A DNA stretch of 64,000 bases from Janibacter sp. Soil728 (lineage in GTDB: Bacteria; Actinomycetota; Actinomycetes; Actinomycetales; Dermatophilaceae): positions 682,289 to 746,288 of the forward strand of contig NZ_LMRZ01000001.1 of assembly GCF_001428305.1 (NCBI RefSeq), in the 5' to 3' direction. Shown here piece after piece: positions 53,136 to 61,927 of the stretch. The position numbers were made by a program, and so were the translations under genes. The notes under the pieces were generated by a model. That model was not told the DNA's origin. It saw only the letters and a list, made by a program, of their open reading frames with translations, and ran no database searches. The stretch's first letter is position 1. Each line of letters opens with the position of its first letter.

Positions 53136-53142
53136 GATCCAC

Positions 53143-53934
53143 ATGGAGCCGCACCTCGTTGCCCTGGATGTCGACGGCACGATCCTGACCCACGACGGCG
53201 AGCTGCGAGAGGCCACCCGCGACGCGATCCGCGCGGTCGCCGACGCCGGCCACCAGATCGTCATCTCGACCGGGCGCTCGGTCGTCGCCACGACACCCGT
53301 CCTGGAGATGCTCGACCTCTCCCACGGGTGGGCCGTCTGCTCCAACGGTGCTGTGACGCTCGAGCTGGATCCCGCTGAGCCGCAGGGCTATCGGATCGCC
53401 GAGACGGTCACCTTCGACCCCCGCGAGGCGCTCACCCTCGTGATGGAGCACGCCCCCCACATCCTCGTCGCGGTCGAGGAGGTCGGGGTCGGCTTCAAGG
53501 TCGCTCGGCCCTACCCCGAGGGCGTGCTGATGGGCGAGCAGGTCGTCGTCCCCTTCGAGCAGCTCGTCGACACACCGACCACCCGCGTGTCCTTCCACGA
53601 CCCCGAGGGCGCGAGCGAGGACTTCCTCGACCTCGTCGAGCGGATCGGTCTGCACGGGGTGAGCTACGCGGTCGGGTACACCGCCTGGCTGGACCTGGCC
53701 CCCGAGGGCGTGTCCAAGGGTTCGGCGCTGGAGCTGGTGCGCCGCCGACTCGGCATCGAGCCGCACCTGACCTTCGCGGCCGGTGACCAGCGCAACGACC
53801 TGGAGATGCTGCGCTGGGCTGCTCGAGGGGTCGCGATGGGCGATGCTCCGCCCGAGGTCGTCGCCGCGGCGGACGAGCAGACCGGCACGGTCTACGAGGA
53901 CGGCCTCGCGGCTGCCCTCCGCCGCTTGTTCTAG
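53143..53934 (+). CDS. HAD-superfamily (Cof-type) phosphatase
   Basis: 263 residues from ATG 53143. HAD motif I ALDVDGTIL, motif II ISTGRS, the Lys of motif III in VSKGSALELV and motif IV AAGDQRNDLEML; the large C2 cap lies between about residues 80 and 185. Cof-type enzymes dephosphorylate sugar phosphates, FMN or PLP. The next gene begins immediately after the stop. Confidence 0.9.
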   Translation: MEPHLVALDVDGTILTHDGELREATRDAIRAVADAGHQIVISTGRSVVATTPVLEMLDLSHGWAVCSNGAVTLELDPAEPQGYRIAETVTFDPREALTLVMEHAPHILVAVEEVGVGFKVARPYPEGVLMGEQVVVPFEQLVDTPTTRVSFHDPEGASEDFLDLVERIGLHGVSYAVGYTAWLDLAPEGVSKGSALELVRRRLGIEPHLTFAAGDQRNDLEMLRWAARGVAMGDAPPEVVAAADEQTGTVYEDGLAAALRRLF

Positions 53935-54756
53935 GTGCAGGATGGGGTCGTGACCCGCGCCCCTGATCTTGATGACGCCCGCGACGCCGCCCGCAAGGTC
54001 GGCGACCACCCTGCCCTCGAGGCCTTGGCGCGGATCGGGTTCGTCGTCTCCGGACTCCTGCACGTCGTGCTCGGCTGGACCGCCGGGCGACTGGGCTGGG
54101 GCGGCGGTGGTCAGGCCGACCAGTCCGGCGCTCTCTCCGCGCTCGCGAGCAACCCCGCCGGCACGATCCTCATGTGGGTCATCGTCATCGGGCTCGCGGC
54201 GCTCGTCCTGTGGCAGGTGACGGTGGCGGTCGCGCCGGGCTTCGGCGATGGTGCCTTTGATCGGATCAAGGCGCTGGGCAAGGCCGCCGTCTACGCCGCG
54301 CTGGCGTACACGGCCTCGACCTTTGCCATGGGCTCCGGCTCCTCGTCCTCGTCCGAGCAGTCCTCGCAGGACCTGACGGCGACACTCATGCAGGCGCCGG
54401 CCGGGCAGGTCCTCGTCGGCGCGGTCGGCGTCGCGATCATCGCCGTCGGCGGGTACCACGTGTACAAGGGTGTGACCCGCAAGTTCCTCGACGACCTCGA
54501 GCAGGACCCGGGCACCTGGGCGACCCGCTCGGGCACGATCGGCTACCCGGCCAAGGGAGCGGTCCTCGCCCTCGTCGGCGTCTTCTTCGTCATCGCTGCC
54601 GTGCAGCACCAGTCGTCCGAGGCATCCGGTCTCGACGGCGCACTCAAGAGCCTGCGCGACCAGCCCTTCGGCCCGTACCTGCTCACCGCCGTCGCGGTGG
54701 GCCTGGTGGCCTTCGGCCTGTACTGCTTCGCCAGGGCACGCCACCAGCGGATCTGA
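53935..54756 (+). CDS. DUF1206 integral membrane protein
   Basis: 273 residues if GTG 53935 is used; GTG 53950, preceded by GGATGGGG, is an equally good start. Three repeated units of two membrane helices each: ALARIGFVVSGLLHVVLGW, then ALGKAAVYAALAYTASTF, then TIGYPAKGAVLALVGVFFV. The repeated layout is the DUF1206 pattern. Function unknown. Directly adjoins the HAD gene, so co-transcription is likely. Confidence 0.85.
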   Translation: MQDGVVTRAPDLDDARDAARKVGDHPALEALARIGFVVSGLLHVVLGWTAGRLGWGGGGQADQSGALSALASNPAGTILMWVIVIGLAALVLWQVTVAVAPGFGDGAFDRIKALGKAAVYAALAYTASTFAMGSGSSSSSEQSSQDLTATLMQAPAGQVLVGAVGVAIIAVGGYHVYKGVTRKFLDDLEQDPGTWATRSGTIGYPAKGAVLALVGVFFVIAAVQHQSSEASGLDGALKSLRDQPFGPYLLTAVAVGLVAFGLYCFARARHQRI

Positions 54757-54758
54757 GC

Positions 54759-54802
54759 GCTCCCCTTCGTCAGCAAACCGGTTGCCGGGGCGAAGGGAGA
54801 GC
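54759..54802 (+). terminator. Probable terminator after the DUF1206 gene
   Basis: CCCTTCG (54763-54769) pairs with CGAAGGG (54791-54797), extended outward with one bulge, just after the stop codon. The remaining 54803-54978 before the ABC-F gene holds no recognisable gene; it may be an untranslated leader. Confidence 0.5.
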
Positions 54803-54978
54803 CCCTAGCCTTGTCGGGTCCGACCGGTCGGTGACAGCGCCCGGTCCCCTCGACCTCGAAGGTGATGACCCGCTCGATGCGGCACCAGATCTCCCGCGAC
54901 TGAAGAGCGCGTCCGACCGCGGCCCACGCACCGCGAGTCCCGTCGGCGTGCGCACGCAGCGACGGTACGGAGATCTCC

Positions 54979-56643
54979 ATGTCAGCACCCACACCGGGGG
55001 CGGACGCCCTCGTCACCCTCACCCACGTCACCCTCGACTGGCCCGACGGCACCCGTGCCCTCGATGACGTCAGCGGGTCCTTCGGTCACGGCCGAACTGG
55101 CCTCGTCGGCCGCAACGGCTCGGGCAAGACCACCCTGCTGCGGCTGATCACGGGCGAGCTGACCCCGATCGACGGGACGCTCCACGTCAGCGGCGCCGTC
55201 GCCACGCTCCCGCAGCAGCTGGGACTCGACACGCAGCGCACGGTCGCGCAGGCGTTGGGCGTCGCGCCGGCCCTCGCAGCCATCGCGGCGATCGAGGCCG
55301 GCTCGATCGACCAGGCGGACTTCGATGCGGCAGAAGGCCGCTGGGGCATCGAGGCCGAGGCGCTCTCGACCCTGACCACCCTGGGGCTCGGTGACGACGC
55401 AGACCTTCTCGACCGGCCGCTCGGCACCCTGTCGGGCGGCGAGGTCGTCACCGTGGGGCTCGCCGCGCTCCAGCTGCAGCGAGCCGACATCGCGCTGCTC
55501 GACGAGCCGACCAACAACCTCGACAGAGCAGCCCGCACGCGTCTGCTCGAGGCGATCGACGCGTGGCCGACCGGCCGCTCGCTCGTCGTGGTCAGTCACG
55601 ACACCGACCTGCTCGAGCACGTCGACCGCATCGTCGAGGTGCACGGTCACGAGCTGCGCGGCTTCGACGGGCCGTGGTCGGTGTACCGCGCGGCGATCGA
55701 GGCAGAGCAGCAGGCGGCCGCCGATGCCGTCCGGGCCGCAGAGCAGGAGGTGCGTCGGCAGAAGCGTGACCGCGTCGAGGCGGAGCTCAAGCTGGCCGGG
55801 CGCAAGCGGATCGCCGATCGCGATCAGGCGAGCAAGCGGGCGCCCAAGATCGTCATGAACACCTGGGCCATGAAGGCAGAGAAGTCAGCCGCCAAGCACC
55901 GCCACCTCCACGACGATCGGCTCGATCGGGCCCGCACCTCCCTCACCGAGGCCGAAGGGATGGTCCGCGAGGACCGCTCGGTGCGCATCGAGCTGCCCGG
56001 CACGCAGGTGCCGGCCGGCCGGACGGTGCTGGAGCTACGGGAGGGGGAGGACCTCCCCCTTCGAGGCTCGGCCGTGGACGGCCTCACACCTCAGGACGGC
56101 GCCTTCGTCGTGCAGGGGCCGGAGCGGATCGCGCTGTCCGGCGCCAACGGTGCCGGCAAGACGACGCTGCTGCGCGAGGTCCTCGGGCTGCCCACGGCGG
56201 TGGCACCGGCCGCGCGGCTCGTCCGAAGGATCGACGAGGTCGGCCATCTGCCGCAGCGGATCGAGCTGGACGCCGAGCGGAGTGTCCTCGAGGCCGTCCG
56301 AGCGGCCGCGCCCACGGTGCCGCCGCAGCAGGTCCGGGCGTCTTTGGCGCGCTTCCTCTTCCGGGGCGCGCTCGCCGAGCGGTCCGTCGCGGGGCTGTCG
56401 GGTGGGGAGCGCTTCCGCGTCGCCCTGGCCAGCGTGCTGCTCGCGGACCCGGCGCCGCACCTGATCGTCCTGGACGAACCGACCAACAGCCTCGACGTCG
56501 ACAGCGTCGACCAGCTCGTCGACGCGCTGGCCGCCTACCGCGGGGCGCTGCTCGTGGTCAGTCACGACGAGGGCTTCCTCGAGCGGATCGGCATCACCCG
56601 CCGCTGGGAGATCCGCGGCGGCCACCTTCGTGCATTGCCCTAG
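54979..56643 (+). CDS. ABC-F family ATPase
   Basis: 554 residues from ATG 54979. Two ABC domains without membrane segments: Walker A1 GRNGSGKTTL, LSGGEVVTVGLA, LLDEPTNNLD; a linker rich in charged residues (about 235-330); Walker A2 GANGAGKTTLL, LSGGERFRVALA, VLDEPTNSLD. ABC-F proteins act on the ribosome as translation factors or antibiotic-protection proteins. An untranslated gap of about 200 bases precedes it, where attenuation could act, but no leader peptide is evident. The last codons and the stop (ALP-stop) lie inside a palindromic repeat. Confidence 0.9.
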   Translation: MSAPTPGADALVTLTHVTLDWPDGTRALDDVSGSFGHGRTGLVGRNGSGKTTLLRLITGELTPIDGTLHVSGAVATLPQQLGLDTQRTVAQALGVAPALAAIAAIEAGSIDQADFDAAEGRWGIEAEALSTLTTLGLGDDADLLDRPLGTLSGGEVVTVGLAALQLQRADIALLDEPTNNLDRAARTRLLEAIDAWPTGRSLVVVSHDTDLLEHVDRIVEVHGHELRGFDGPWSVYRAAIEAEQQAAADAVRAAEQEVRRQKRDRVEAELKLAGRKRIADRDQASKRAPKIVMNTWAMKAEKSAAKHRHLHDDRLDRARTSLTEAEGMVREDRSVRIELPGTQVPAGRTVLELREGEDLPLRGSAVDGLTPQDGAFVVQGPERIALSGANGAGKTTLLREVLGLPTAVAPAARLVRRIDEVGHLPQRIELDAERSVLEAVRAAAPTVPPQQVRASLARFLFRGALAERSVAGLSGGERFRVALASVLLADPAPHLIVLDEPTNSLDVDSVDQLVDALAAYRGALLVVSHDEGFLERIGITRRWEIRGGHLRALP

Positions 56644-56713
56644 GGCAATGCCCGTCAACCCTGCATTGCCCTATGGCAATGTCCGTCGAAGTTGCATTGC
56701 CCTATGGCAATGC
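56632..56713. repeat. Three palindromic repeats at a convergent gene junction
   Basis: Copies at 56632-56651 (loop CTAG), 56663-56682 (last base T) and 56694-56713 (perfect core), starting 31 bases apart each time. The first copy contains the ABC-F stop codon (TAG 56641-56643). The third contains that of the opposite PAP2 gene (56702-56704, minus strand). Both proteins therefore end in Ala-Leu-Pro. Confidence 0.82.
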
Positions 56714-57406
56714 GTGGTCGTGGTCCTGGTCCTGGGGGCTCGCGGGCCGGGACGAAGGGAGCGACGAAGGGAGGACCACCAGGCCGAGGAGGGCGATGGC
56801 GGCGCCGAGCACCAGCCCCATCACGACGTCGCTGATGTTGTGCACACCGAGCAGGATCCGGTCGGCGGCGGTCACGCCGGCGCCGAGCAGGGCGAGGACC
56901 GTTGCGCCCCAGCGCATCCACGCAGATCGAATGACCTGCACCAGCGCGATGACCAGCACCGTGCCGACCGCGATGTTGGTCGCGTGACCGCTCGGGTAGG
57001 ACCAGCCGCCGACCTCGACGACCGCGTCGAGGGGGCGGGGACGCTCGACGAGCAGCTTGCACCCGACGCCGAGCCCCCAGCCGGCGAGGCCGATGGCAAC
57101 GGTGACGACGGCGGCACGCGCGGTGATGCGGCGGCGCACGGCAAGCACCCCGCCGAGGAGCGCGACGACGGGGTAGACGAACCACGGCCCGCTGAGCACG
57201 GCCCAGAGCACGGCCGCGTCGTGCCAGCGCGGGTGGCCGGCGAGCGCGGCGATGCCGTGGGTGACGCCCCAGGCGTCGACCTCGCGGACCGCGGAGGAGG
57301 GGATCAGCAGCCACTCACCGAGTGCCGCGACGGCCAGCGTGGCCGCCACCATGAGCAGCGCTGCCGACACGATTCGCAGGAGAGAGACGGGTCGGTCTGC
57401 AGGCAT
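56702..57406 (-). CDS. PAP2-superfamily membrane phosphatase
   Basis: 234 residues from ATG 57406; ATG 57424, six codons upstream, is an alternative. About six membrane helices. Phosphatase motifs: KLLVERPRP (C1, KxxxxxxRP), YPSGHATN (C2, PSGH) and RILLGVHNISDVVMG (C3, SRxxxxxHxxxD-like with the catalytic His). It dephosphorylates lipid phosphates such as undecaprenyl diphosphate or phosphatidic acid at the outer membrane face. The C-terminus, HDHALP, is encoded by the repeat. Confidence 0.88.
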   Translation of the reverse strand: MPADRPVSLLRIVSAALLMVAATLAVAALGEWLLIPSSAVREVDAWGVTHGIAALAGHPRWHDAAVLWAVLSGPWFVYPVVALLGGVLAVRRRITARAAVVTVAIGLAGWGLGVGCKLLVERPRPLDAVVEVGGWSYPSGHATNIAVGTVLVIALVQVIRSAWMRWGATVLALLGAGVTAADRILLGVHNISDVVMGLVLGAAIALLGLVVLPSSLPSSRPASPQDQDHDHALP

Positions 57407-57436
57407 CCACCGATTGTGCGGCATGCTGGACCCGCC

Positions 57437-58246
57437 ATGTTCGATCTCGTCATCACCTCCCCGGCCAACCAGCGCCTCAAGGACCTCGTCGCACTGCGTC
57501 GTCGTCGCATCCGCGAGAGCGCGGGTGTCACCCTCCTCGAGGGTCTCGAGGAGACCTCCCTCGCGCTGGACTCTGGCGTGCGCCCCGTCGCCCTCTTCCA
57601 CTGCCCCGAGCTGATGCTCGACGAGCAGGCCGGAGCCGACCTCGTCGAGCGCGCTCGCGGTGTCGGTGCCGAGATCGTGGAGCTGGGCCGGATCGCCTTC
57701 GAGAAGGTGGCCTACCGCGAGGGCCCCGACGGCATCCTCGCCAAGGTCCCCGCGCCCGGTCTGGCGCTCGACGAGGTCGAGCTGCCCGACAACGCCCTCG
57801 TCCTCCTGTGCGAGGGCGTGGAGAAGCCCGGCAACCTCGGAGCCATGCTGCGCACCGCCGACGCCGCTGGGGTCGCGCTCGTCATCGCCGCCGACCCGGT
57901 CACCGACTGGGGCAACCCCAATGTCATCCGCTCGAGCAAGGGCACCGTCTTCTCGGTCCCGGTGGCTGCGGCGAGCACCGACGAGGTGTGGACCTGGTTG
58001 GCCGAGCGCGGCGTCGAGATCGTCGCCACGACTCCTGACACGGACATCGAGCACACCGATGCCGATCTGACCGGCCCGGTCGCGGTCGCCGTCGGTTCGG
58101 AGAAGTACGGACTGACCGATGCCGCGCTCGCCCGGGCGCACCACAAGGTGCGGATCCCCATGGTGGGACGGGCCAACTCGCTCAATGTCGCGACCTCGGC
58201 AGCGATCGTCGTGTACGAGGCCGTGCGCCAGCGACGGAGCATCTGA
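57437..58246 (+). CDS. TrmH/SpoU-family RNA 2'-O-methyltransferase
   Basis: 269 residues from ATG 57437 (MFDLVITSPANQRLKDLVALRRRR). The N-terminal substrate-binding domain is followed by the SPOUT knot: LVLLCEGVEKPGNLGAMLRTADAAG, VIRSSKGTVFSVP, VAVGSEKYGLTDAAL and RIPMVGRANSLNVATSAAIVVYE. These are the three SpoU motifs. Probably methylates a ribose in rRNA or tRNA with SAM; the target is not predictable. The gene may also be compared with thiostrepton-resistance-type methylases. Confidence 0.9.
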   Translation: MFDLVITSPANQRLKDLVALRRRRIRESAGVTLLEGLEETSLALDSGVRPVALFHCPELMLDEQAGADLVERARGVGAEIVELGRIAFEKVAYREGPDGILAKVPAPGLALDEVELPDNALVLLCEGVEKPGNLGAMLRTADAAGVALVIAADPVTDWGNPNVIRSSKGTVFSVPVAAASTDEVWTWLAERGVEIVATTPDTDIEHTDADLTGPVAVAVGSEKYGLTDAALARAHHKVRIPMVGRANSLNVATSAAIVVYEAVRQRRSI

Positions 58247-58293
58247 ACCGACCCGATTACTGGGCGGAGTACGGCCTGTGTCACGATGCTCAT

Positions 58294-58935
58294 ATGCGCG
58301 TCGACCACGTCTCCTATGCCGCAGACCAGTCCGGTGTCAAGGCCACAGCCCAGCGTCTGGGCGAAGCACTTGGCGTGACCCCCGTCGATGGGGGGATCCA
58401 CCCACGCTTCGGCACGCGCAACATGATCCTGCCGCTCGCCCACGAGCGCTACGTCGAGGTCGTCGAGGTCCTCGACCACCCGAGCTCCGACAAGGCCCCC
58501 TTCGGCCAGGTCGTGCGCGCCCGCTCCGAGGCCGGTGGCGGCTGGATGGGCTGGGTCATCCGCGTCGACGCCGAGATCGAAGAGGTCGAGGAGCGACTGG
58601 ACCGCAAGGCGGTCGCGGGCAACCGTCGGCTGTCCGACGGCCGTGAGTTCCTGTGGAAGCAGATCGGCATCAAGGGCACGCTCGCCGACCCGCAGCTGCC
58701 CTTCTTCGTCAAGTGGGGCGAGGGCTCGCCGCACCCGAGCGAGGAGGCGTCCACCGACGTCACCATCTCCTCGCTGATGATCGCCGGCGACCAGGCGCGC
58801 GTCACCGACTGGCTCGGCGGCCTGCCCCCCGAGGAGACCTCCTCGGTCATCGACTTCGAGTTCGTCGCGCCGCACGGCACGCCCGGCCTGCTCTCGGTCA
58901 CCTTCAACACCCCGGGCGGCCCGGTCACCCTCTGA
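58294..58935 (+). CDS. VOC/glyoxalase-like domain protein
   Basis: 213 residues from ATG 58294; CACGAT six bases upstream may be its -10 box. VDHVSYAADQSGVKATAQRLGEALG, RNMILPLAHERYVEVVEVLDHP and GWMGWVIRVD match the glyoxalase-like (Glyoxalase_3) domain of actinobacterial proteins. Metal-ligand residues cannot be assigned with confidence. Function unknown. Confidence 0.8.
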   Translation: MRVDHVSYAADQSGVKATAQRLGEALGVTPVDGGIHPRFGTRNMILPLAHERYVEVVEVLDHPSSDKAPFGQVVRARSEAGGGWMGWVIRVDAEIEEVEERLDRKAVAGNRRLSDGREFLWKQIGIKGTLADPQLPFFVKWGEGSPHPSEEASTDVTISSLMIAGDQARVTDWLGGLPPEETSSVIDFEFVAPHGTPGLLSVTFNTPGGPVTL

Positions 58936-58945
58936 CCGGCTCCCC

Positions 58946-60253
58946 ATGGCCTGGTCCGACCGCGTCGGTCGATTCTTCGCTCTCGACGACGACTGGGAGC
59001 GCCCCGGCGGCACGATCACCCGCGGCGACGCGCTCCTCACCTTGACGGTCGTCGCACTCTCCCTCTTCGTCCTGGAGCTCATGCGCGGGCTCGGCAGCCT
59101 GATCGAGGTCGATCAGCCGGTGTGGCAGCAGTGGTTGTTCACCGCGATCCCTGCCCTCTTCCTCCTCACCCGCCGTCGCTACCCCCTGCTCACCGTCGCC
59201 GCCGCGAGCCTGGCGTACTGGGCGATCGCCTCCTACGAGCCACTTCTGGTCAGCCTGCTGTCGACGCAGGTGTCCTACTTCCTCGTCGTCCTCGGCGGCG
59301 TGGCCTGGGCGCGCAACCGCCGCACCATGGCCGGGGTCTACGGCGTCATCCTCTTCGCGATGTTCCTCTGGCTCGTGTGGGGCTTCGCCGTGGGGCAGGC
59401 GACCAAGGGCATGGTGGGCTCGCCCGACCCGCAGGCGTGGATCGCGCCGACGGTCGCGGCGCCCGTGATGCTCAGCATCATCAACATCCTCTACTTCGGT
59501 GGTGCGGTGATCGGTGGCCAGGCGGCCTGGCGCTCGGCCCGCCAGCGTGCGGGGCTGCAGAGCCAGACCCAGACCATCCGCGAGCAGACCGGCCAGCTGC
59601 GTGAGGCGGCGGTCGTCGAGGAGCGGCTGCGGATCGCCCGCGAGCTGCACGATGTCGTCGCGCACCACGTCTCCGGCATCGGGGTGCAGGCAGCCGCGGC
59701 CCGTCGCGTCCTCGACAAGGACCCAGAGGCGGCGAAGGGAGCACTGCTGCGGATCGAGGGTGGCAGCCGGGACGCCGTCACGCAGATGCGTGGGCTGCTC
59801 GGCACGCTGCGGATGGGGGAGGCCCCCGTCGCGGACACCGACCACGCGCCCGAGCCCACCCTGGCGGATGTCGCCGACCTCGCGGCCGAGCGCGACGGCA
59901 CGGCCCTGACCGTCACCCACGAGGTGGTCGAGGACTCGCCGGGCGCCCTCGAGGCAGTCCCCACGGCGATCGGCCACTCCCTCTACCGCACCGCGCAGGA
60001 GGCGCTGACCAATGTCGTGCGGCACTCGACGGCGCAGCGCGCCCGCGTGATCGTCCGCGTCGGTCACCAGCACGCGGAGATCGAGGTCACCGACGACGGC
60101 CGTCCGCGGCCGGGGACCTCCGGGACCGGTATGGGCCAGCTGGGGATCCGCGAGCGGGTCTCCTCGCACCACGGGAGCGTCGAGATCGGGCCCCGCCCAC
60201 TGGGCGGCTATCGGGTCCGGGCGCGCATCCCCCTTCGGTCGGAGGAGACATGA
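58946..60253 (+). CDS. Sensor histidine kinase (NarL-system type)
   Basis: 435 residues. Five or so membrane helices (about 30-195), no large external sensor domain, then the HisKA_3 dimerisation domain with the phospho-His in ERLRIARELHDVVAHHVSGIG (about residue 230). The ATPase domain has AQEALTNVVRHS (N box), VTDDGRP and GMGQLGIRERVSSHHGS (G boxes). Overlaps its response regulator by 4 bases. Membrane-stress sensors of this form often control adjacent ABC exporters, which is the case here. Confidence 0.92.
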   Translation: MAWSDRVGRFFALDDDWERPGGTITRGDALLTLTVVALSLFVLELMRGLGSLIEVDQPVWQQWLFTAIPALFLLTRRRYPLLTVAAASLAYWAIASYEPLLVSLLSTQVSYFLVVLGGVAWARNRRTMAGVYGVILFAMFLWLVWGFAVGQATKGMVGSPDPQAWIAPTVAAPVMLSIINILYFGGAVIGGQAAWRSARQRAGLQSQTQTIREQTGQLREAAVVEERLRIARELHDVVAHHVSGIGVQAAAARRVLDKDPEAAKGALLRIEGGSRDAVTQMRGLLGTLRMGEAPVADTDHAPEPTLADVADLAAERDGTALTVTHEVVEDSPGALEAVPTAIGHSLYRTAQEALTNVVRHSTAQRARVIVRVGHQHAEIEVTDDGRPRPGTSGTGMGQLGIRERVSSHHGSVEIGPRPLGGYRVRARIPLRSEET

Positions 60254-60921
60254 CGGACACGCTGCGGGTGCTGCTCGTCGACGACCAGCCGATCATCCGG
60301 TCCGGCTTCGCGATGATGCTCTCCGTCGAGGAGGACCTCGTCGTCGTCGGCGAGGCGGCCAACGGACGCGACGCGATCGACCTGGCCGAGCGAGAGCGTC
60401 CCGATGTCATCGTCATGGACGTGCAGATGCCCGTCATGGACGGCATCGCCGCGACCCGCGAGATCGTCGAGCGGGACCTGGGGCGGGTCATCATCCTCAC
60501 GACCTTCGACGCGGACAACTACCTCTTCGATGCGCTCCAGGCGGGGGCGAGCGGCTTCCTGCTCAAGAACGCGGAGGCCGACCAGCTCGTCGACGCGCTG
60601 CGGGCGGTGGGGCACGGGCACGCGCTGCTCGCGCCCGAGGTCACCCAGCGGGTCATCGCCCAGATGAGCGTCCCGTCCGCCCCCGCGGGAGGAGGCGAAG
60701 GGAGGAGGCACGCCGCCCTGCTCGCCCACCTCACCGACCGTGAGCTGGACGTGCTGCGGCTCATGGGCGCCGGGCGGTCCAACTCCGAGATCGCCGCCGA
60801 GCTGGTCATCGGTGCCGCGACCGTCAAGACGCACGTGTCGAGCATCTTCGCCAAGCTGCAGGTGCGTGACCGGGTGGGTGCGGTGATCATCGCGCACGAG
60901 GCCGGGGTCGTCGGCGACTGA
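60250..60921 (+). CDS. NarL/LuxR-type response regulator
   Basis: 223 residues. Receiver domain with VDDQ, phospho-acceptor Asp57 in VIVMDVQMPVMDG and the conserved Lys in FLLKNAEAD; the C-terminal LuxR HTH (about 155-215) is LTDRELDVLRLMGAGRSNSEIAAELVIGAATVKTHVSSI. Coupled to the kinase. Its likely target is the ABC exporter operon that starts 88 bases downstream. Confidence 0.94.
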   Translation: MTDTLRVLLVDDQPIIRSGFAMMLSVEEDLVVVGEAANGRDAIDLAERERPDVIVMDVQMPVMDGIAATREIVERDLGRVIILTTFDADNYLFDALQAGASGFLLKNAEADQLVDALRAVGHGHALLAPEVTQRVIAQMSVPSAPAGGGEGRRHAALLAHLTDRELDVLRLMGAGRSNSEIAAELVIGAATVKTHVSSIFAKLQVRDRVGAVIIAHEAGVVGD

Positions 60922-60996
60922 TCTCCGCCCACGGGGGGAGACCCCCTTCGCCCCAAGACCACCCTCGGGGCGGATCCGCTGCCACCCTCCAGTCCA

Positions 60997-61002
60997 TAGC
61001 GT
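60997..61002 (+). promoter_or_regulatory. -10 box of the ABC exporter operon
   Basis: TAGCGT, 7 bases before the ATG at 61010, no ribosome site: leaderless-type promoter. Confidence 0.5.
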
Positions 61003-61009
61003 TACGGGT

Positions 61010-61927
61010 ATGGACAGAGCACCGCAAACCATCACCGTGGAGGGCCTGACCCGCCGCTTCGGGGACTTCACCGCCGTCGACCACGTCGACTTCTGCGTGC
61101 CGCAGGGCAAGATGACCGGATTCGTCGGCGGCAACGGCGCGGGCAAGACGACCACCATGCGGATGATCATGGGCGTGCTGTCGATCAGCGAGGGCCGCGT
61201 CATGTGGGGTGACCAGCCCATGACCGCCGCGCACCAGCGCTCCATCGGCTACATGCCCGAGGAGCGCGGCCTCTACCCCAAGCAGAAGGTCGCCGACCAG
61301 CTGATCTACCTCGGCCAGCTCAAGGGCCTGTCGCCCAAGGCGGCTCGCGAGTCCGTCATGACGCTGCTCGAGCGACTCGGTCTGGGCGAGCGCACCAGCG
61401 ACGCCGTCGAGGCGCTCTCGCTCGGCAACCAGCAGCGGGTGCAGATCGCTGCCGCGCTGATGATCGAGCCCGCGGCGCTGATCCTCGACGAGCCCTTCAG
61501 CGGGCTCGACCCCGACGCGGTCGACTCGATGGCCGAGCTGCTGCGCGAGCACACGGCCCGCGGCGTGCCGGTGCTCTTCTCCAGCCACCAGCTCGACCTC
61601 GTCGACCGACTGTGCGACCAGCTCGTCATCCTCGCCAAGGGCCAGGTCCGCGCGACCGGGACGCCCACCAAGCTGCGGGGTGGCTCCCCGCGACGGCACC
61701 GTCTGGTCGCCGTCCGCGACGCCGGCTGGGTGCGAGAGGTGCCCGGTGTCTCCGCCATCGACGTGGACGGCCCCGTCGCGGTACTCGACCTGGTCAGCGA
61801 CTCCGAGGCCGAGCGCCAACGGCTGCTCGGCGAGGTCCTCGCCGAGGGCTTGCGCCGTGGGGGAGTCACCGAGCTCTCCCCGATCATCCCGCCCCTGTCC
61901 GAGGTCTACCGAGAGGTGACGGCATGA
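61010..61927 (+). CDS. ABC exporter ATPase (NatA-like)
   Basis: 305 residues. Walker A GGNGAGKTTTM, Q-loop area GYMPEERGLYPKQKV, signature LSLGNQQRVQIAAAL, Walker B LILDEPFSGLDP, switch His in FSSHQLDLVDRL. The MPEERGLYP sequence and the C-terminal extension (about 215-305) are typical of NatA/YhaQ-like exporter ATPases. Overlaps the permease by 4 bases. Confidence 0.92.
   Translation: MDRAPQTITVEGLTRRFGDFTAVDHVDFCVPQGKMTGFVGGNGAGKTTTMRMIMGVLSISEGRVMWGDQPMTAAHQRSIGYMPEERGLYPKQKVADQLIYLGQLKGLSPKAARESVMTLLERLGLGERTSDAVEALSLGNQQRVQIAAALMIEPAALILDEPFSGLDPDAVDSMAELLREHTARGVPVLFSSHQLDLVDRLCDQLVILAKGQVRATGTPTKLRGGSPRRHRLVAVRDAGWVREVPGVSAIDVDGPVAVLDLVSDSEAERQRLLGEVLAEGLRRGGVTELSPIIPPLSEVYREVTA

Noticed and set aside
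54831-55067. Small open frame before the ABC-F gene as a regulatory leader peptide
   Set aside because: Overlaps the ABC-F start in another frame, no ribosome site, and the composition resembles a shadow frame; the opposite-strand frame is likewise unrecognisable.
50821-56713. CRISPR array
   Set aside because: The repeats are palindromic, in two separate clusters, with 11-base or unequal gaps, no spacer-sized intervals and no cas genes.
56630-57436. Long in-frame extension before the TrmH-type gene
   Set aside because: Antisense of the PAP2 phosphatase; family similarity starts at ATG 57437.
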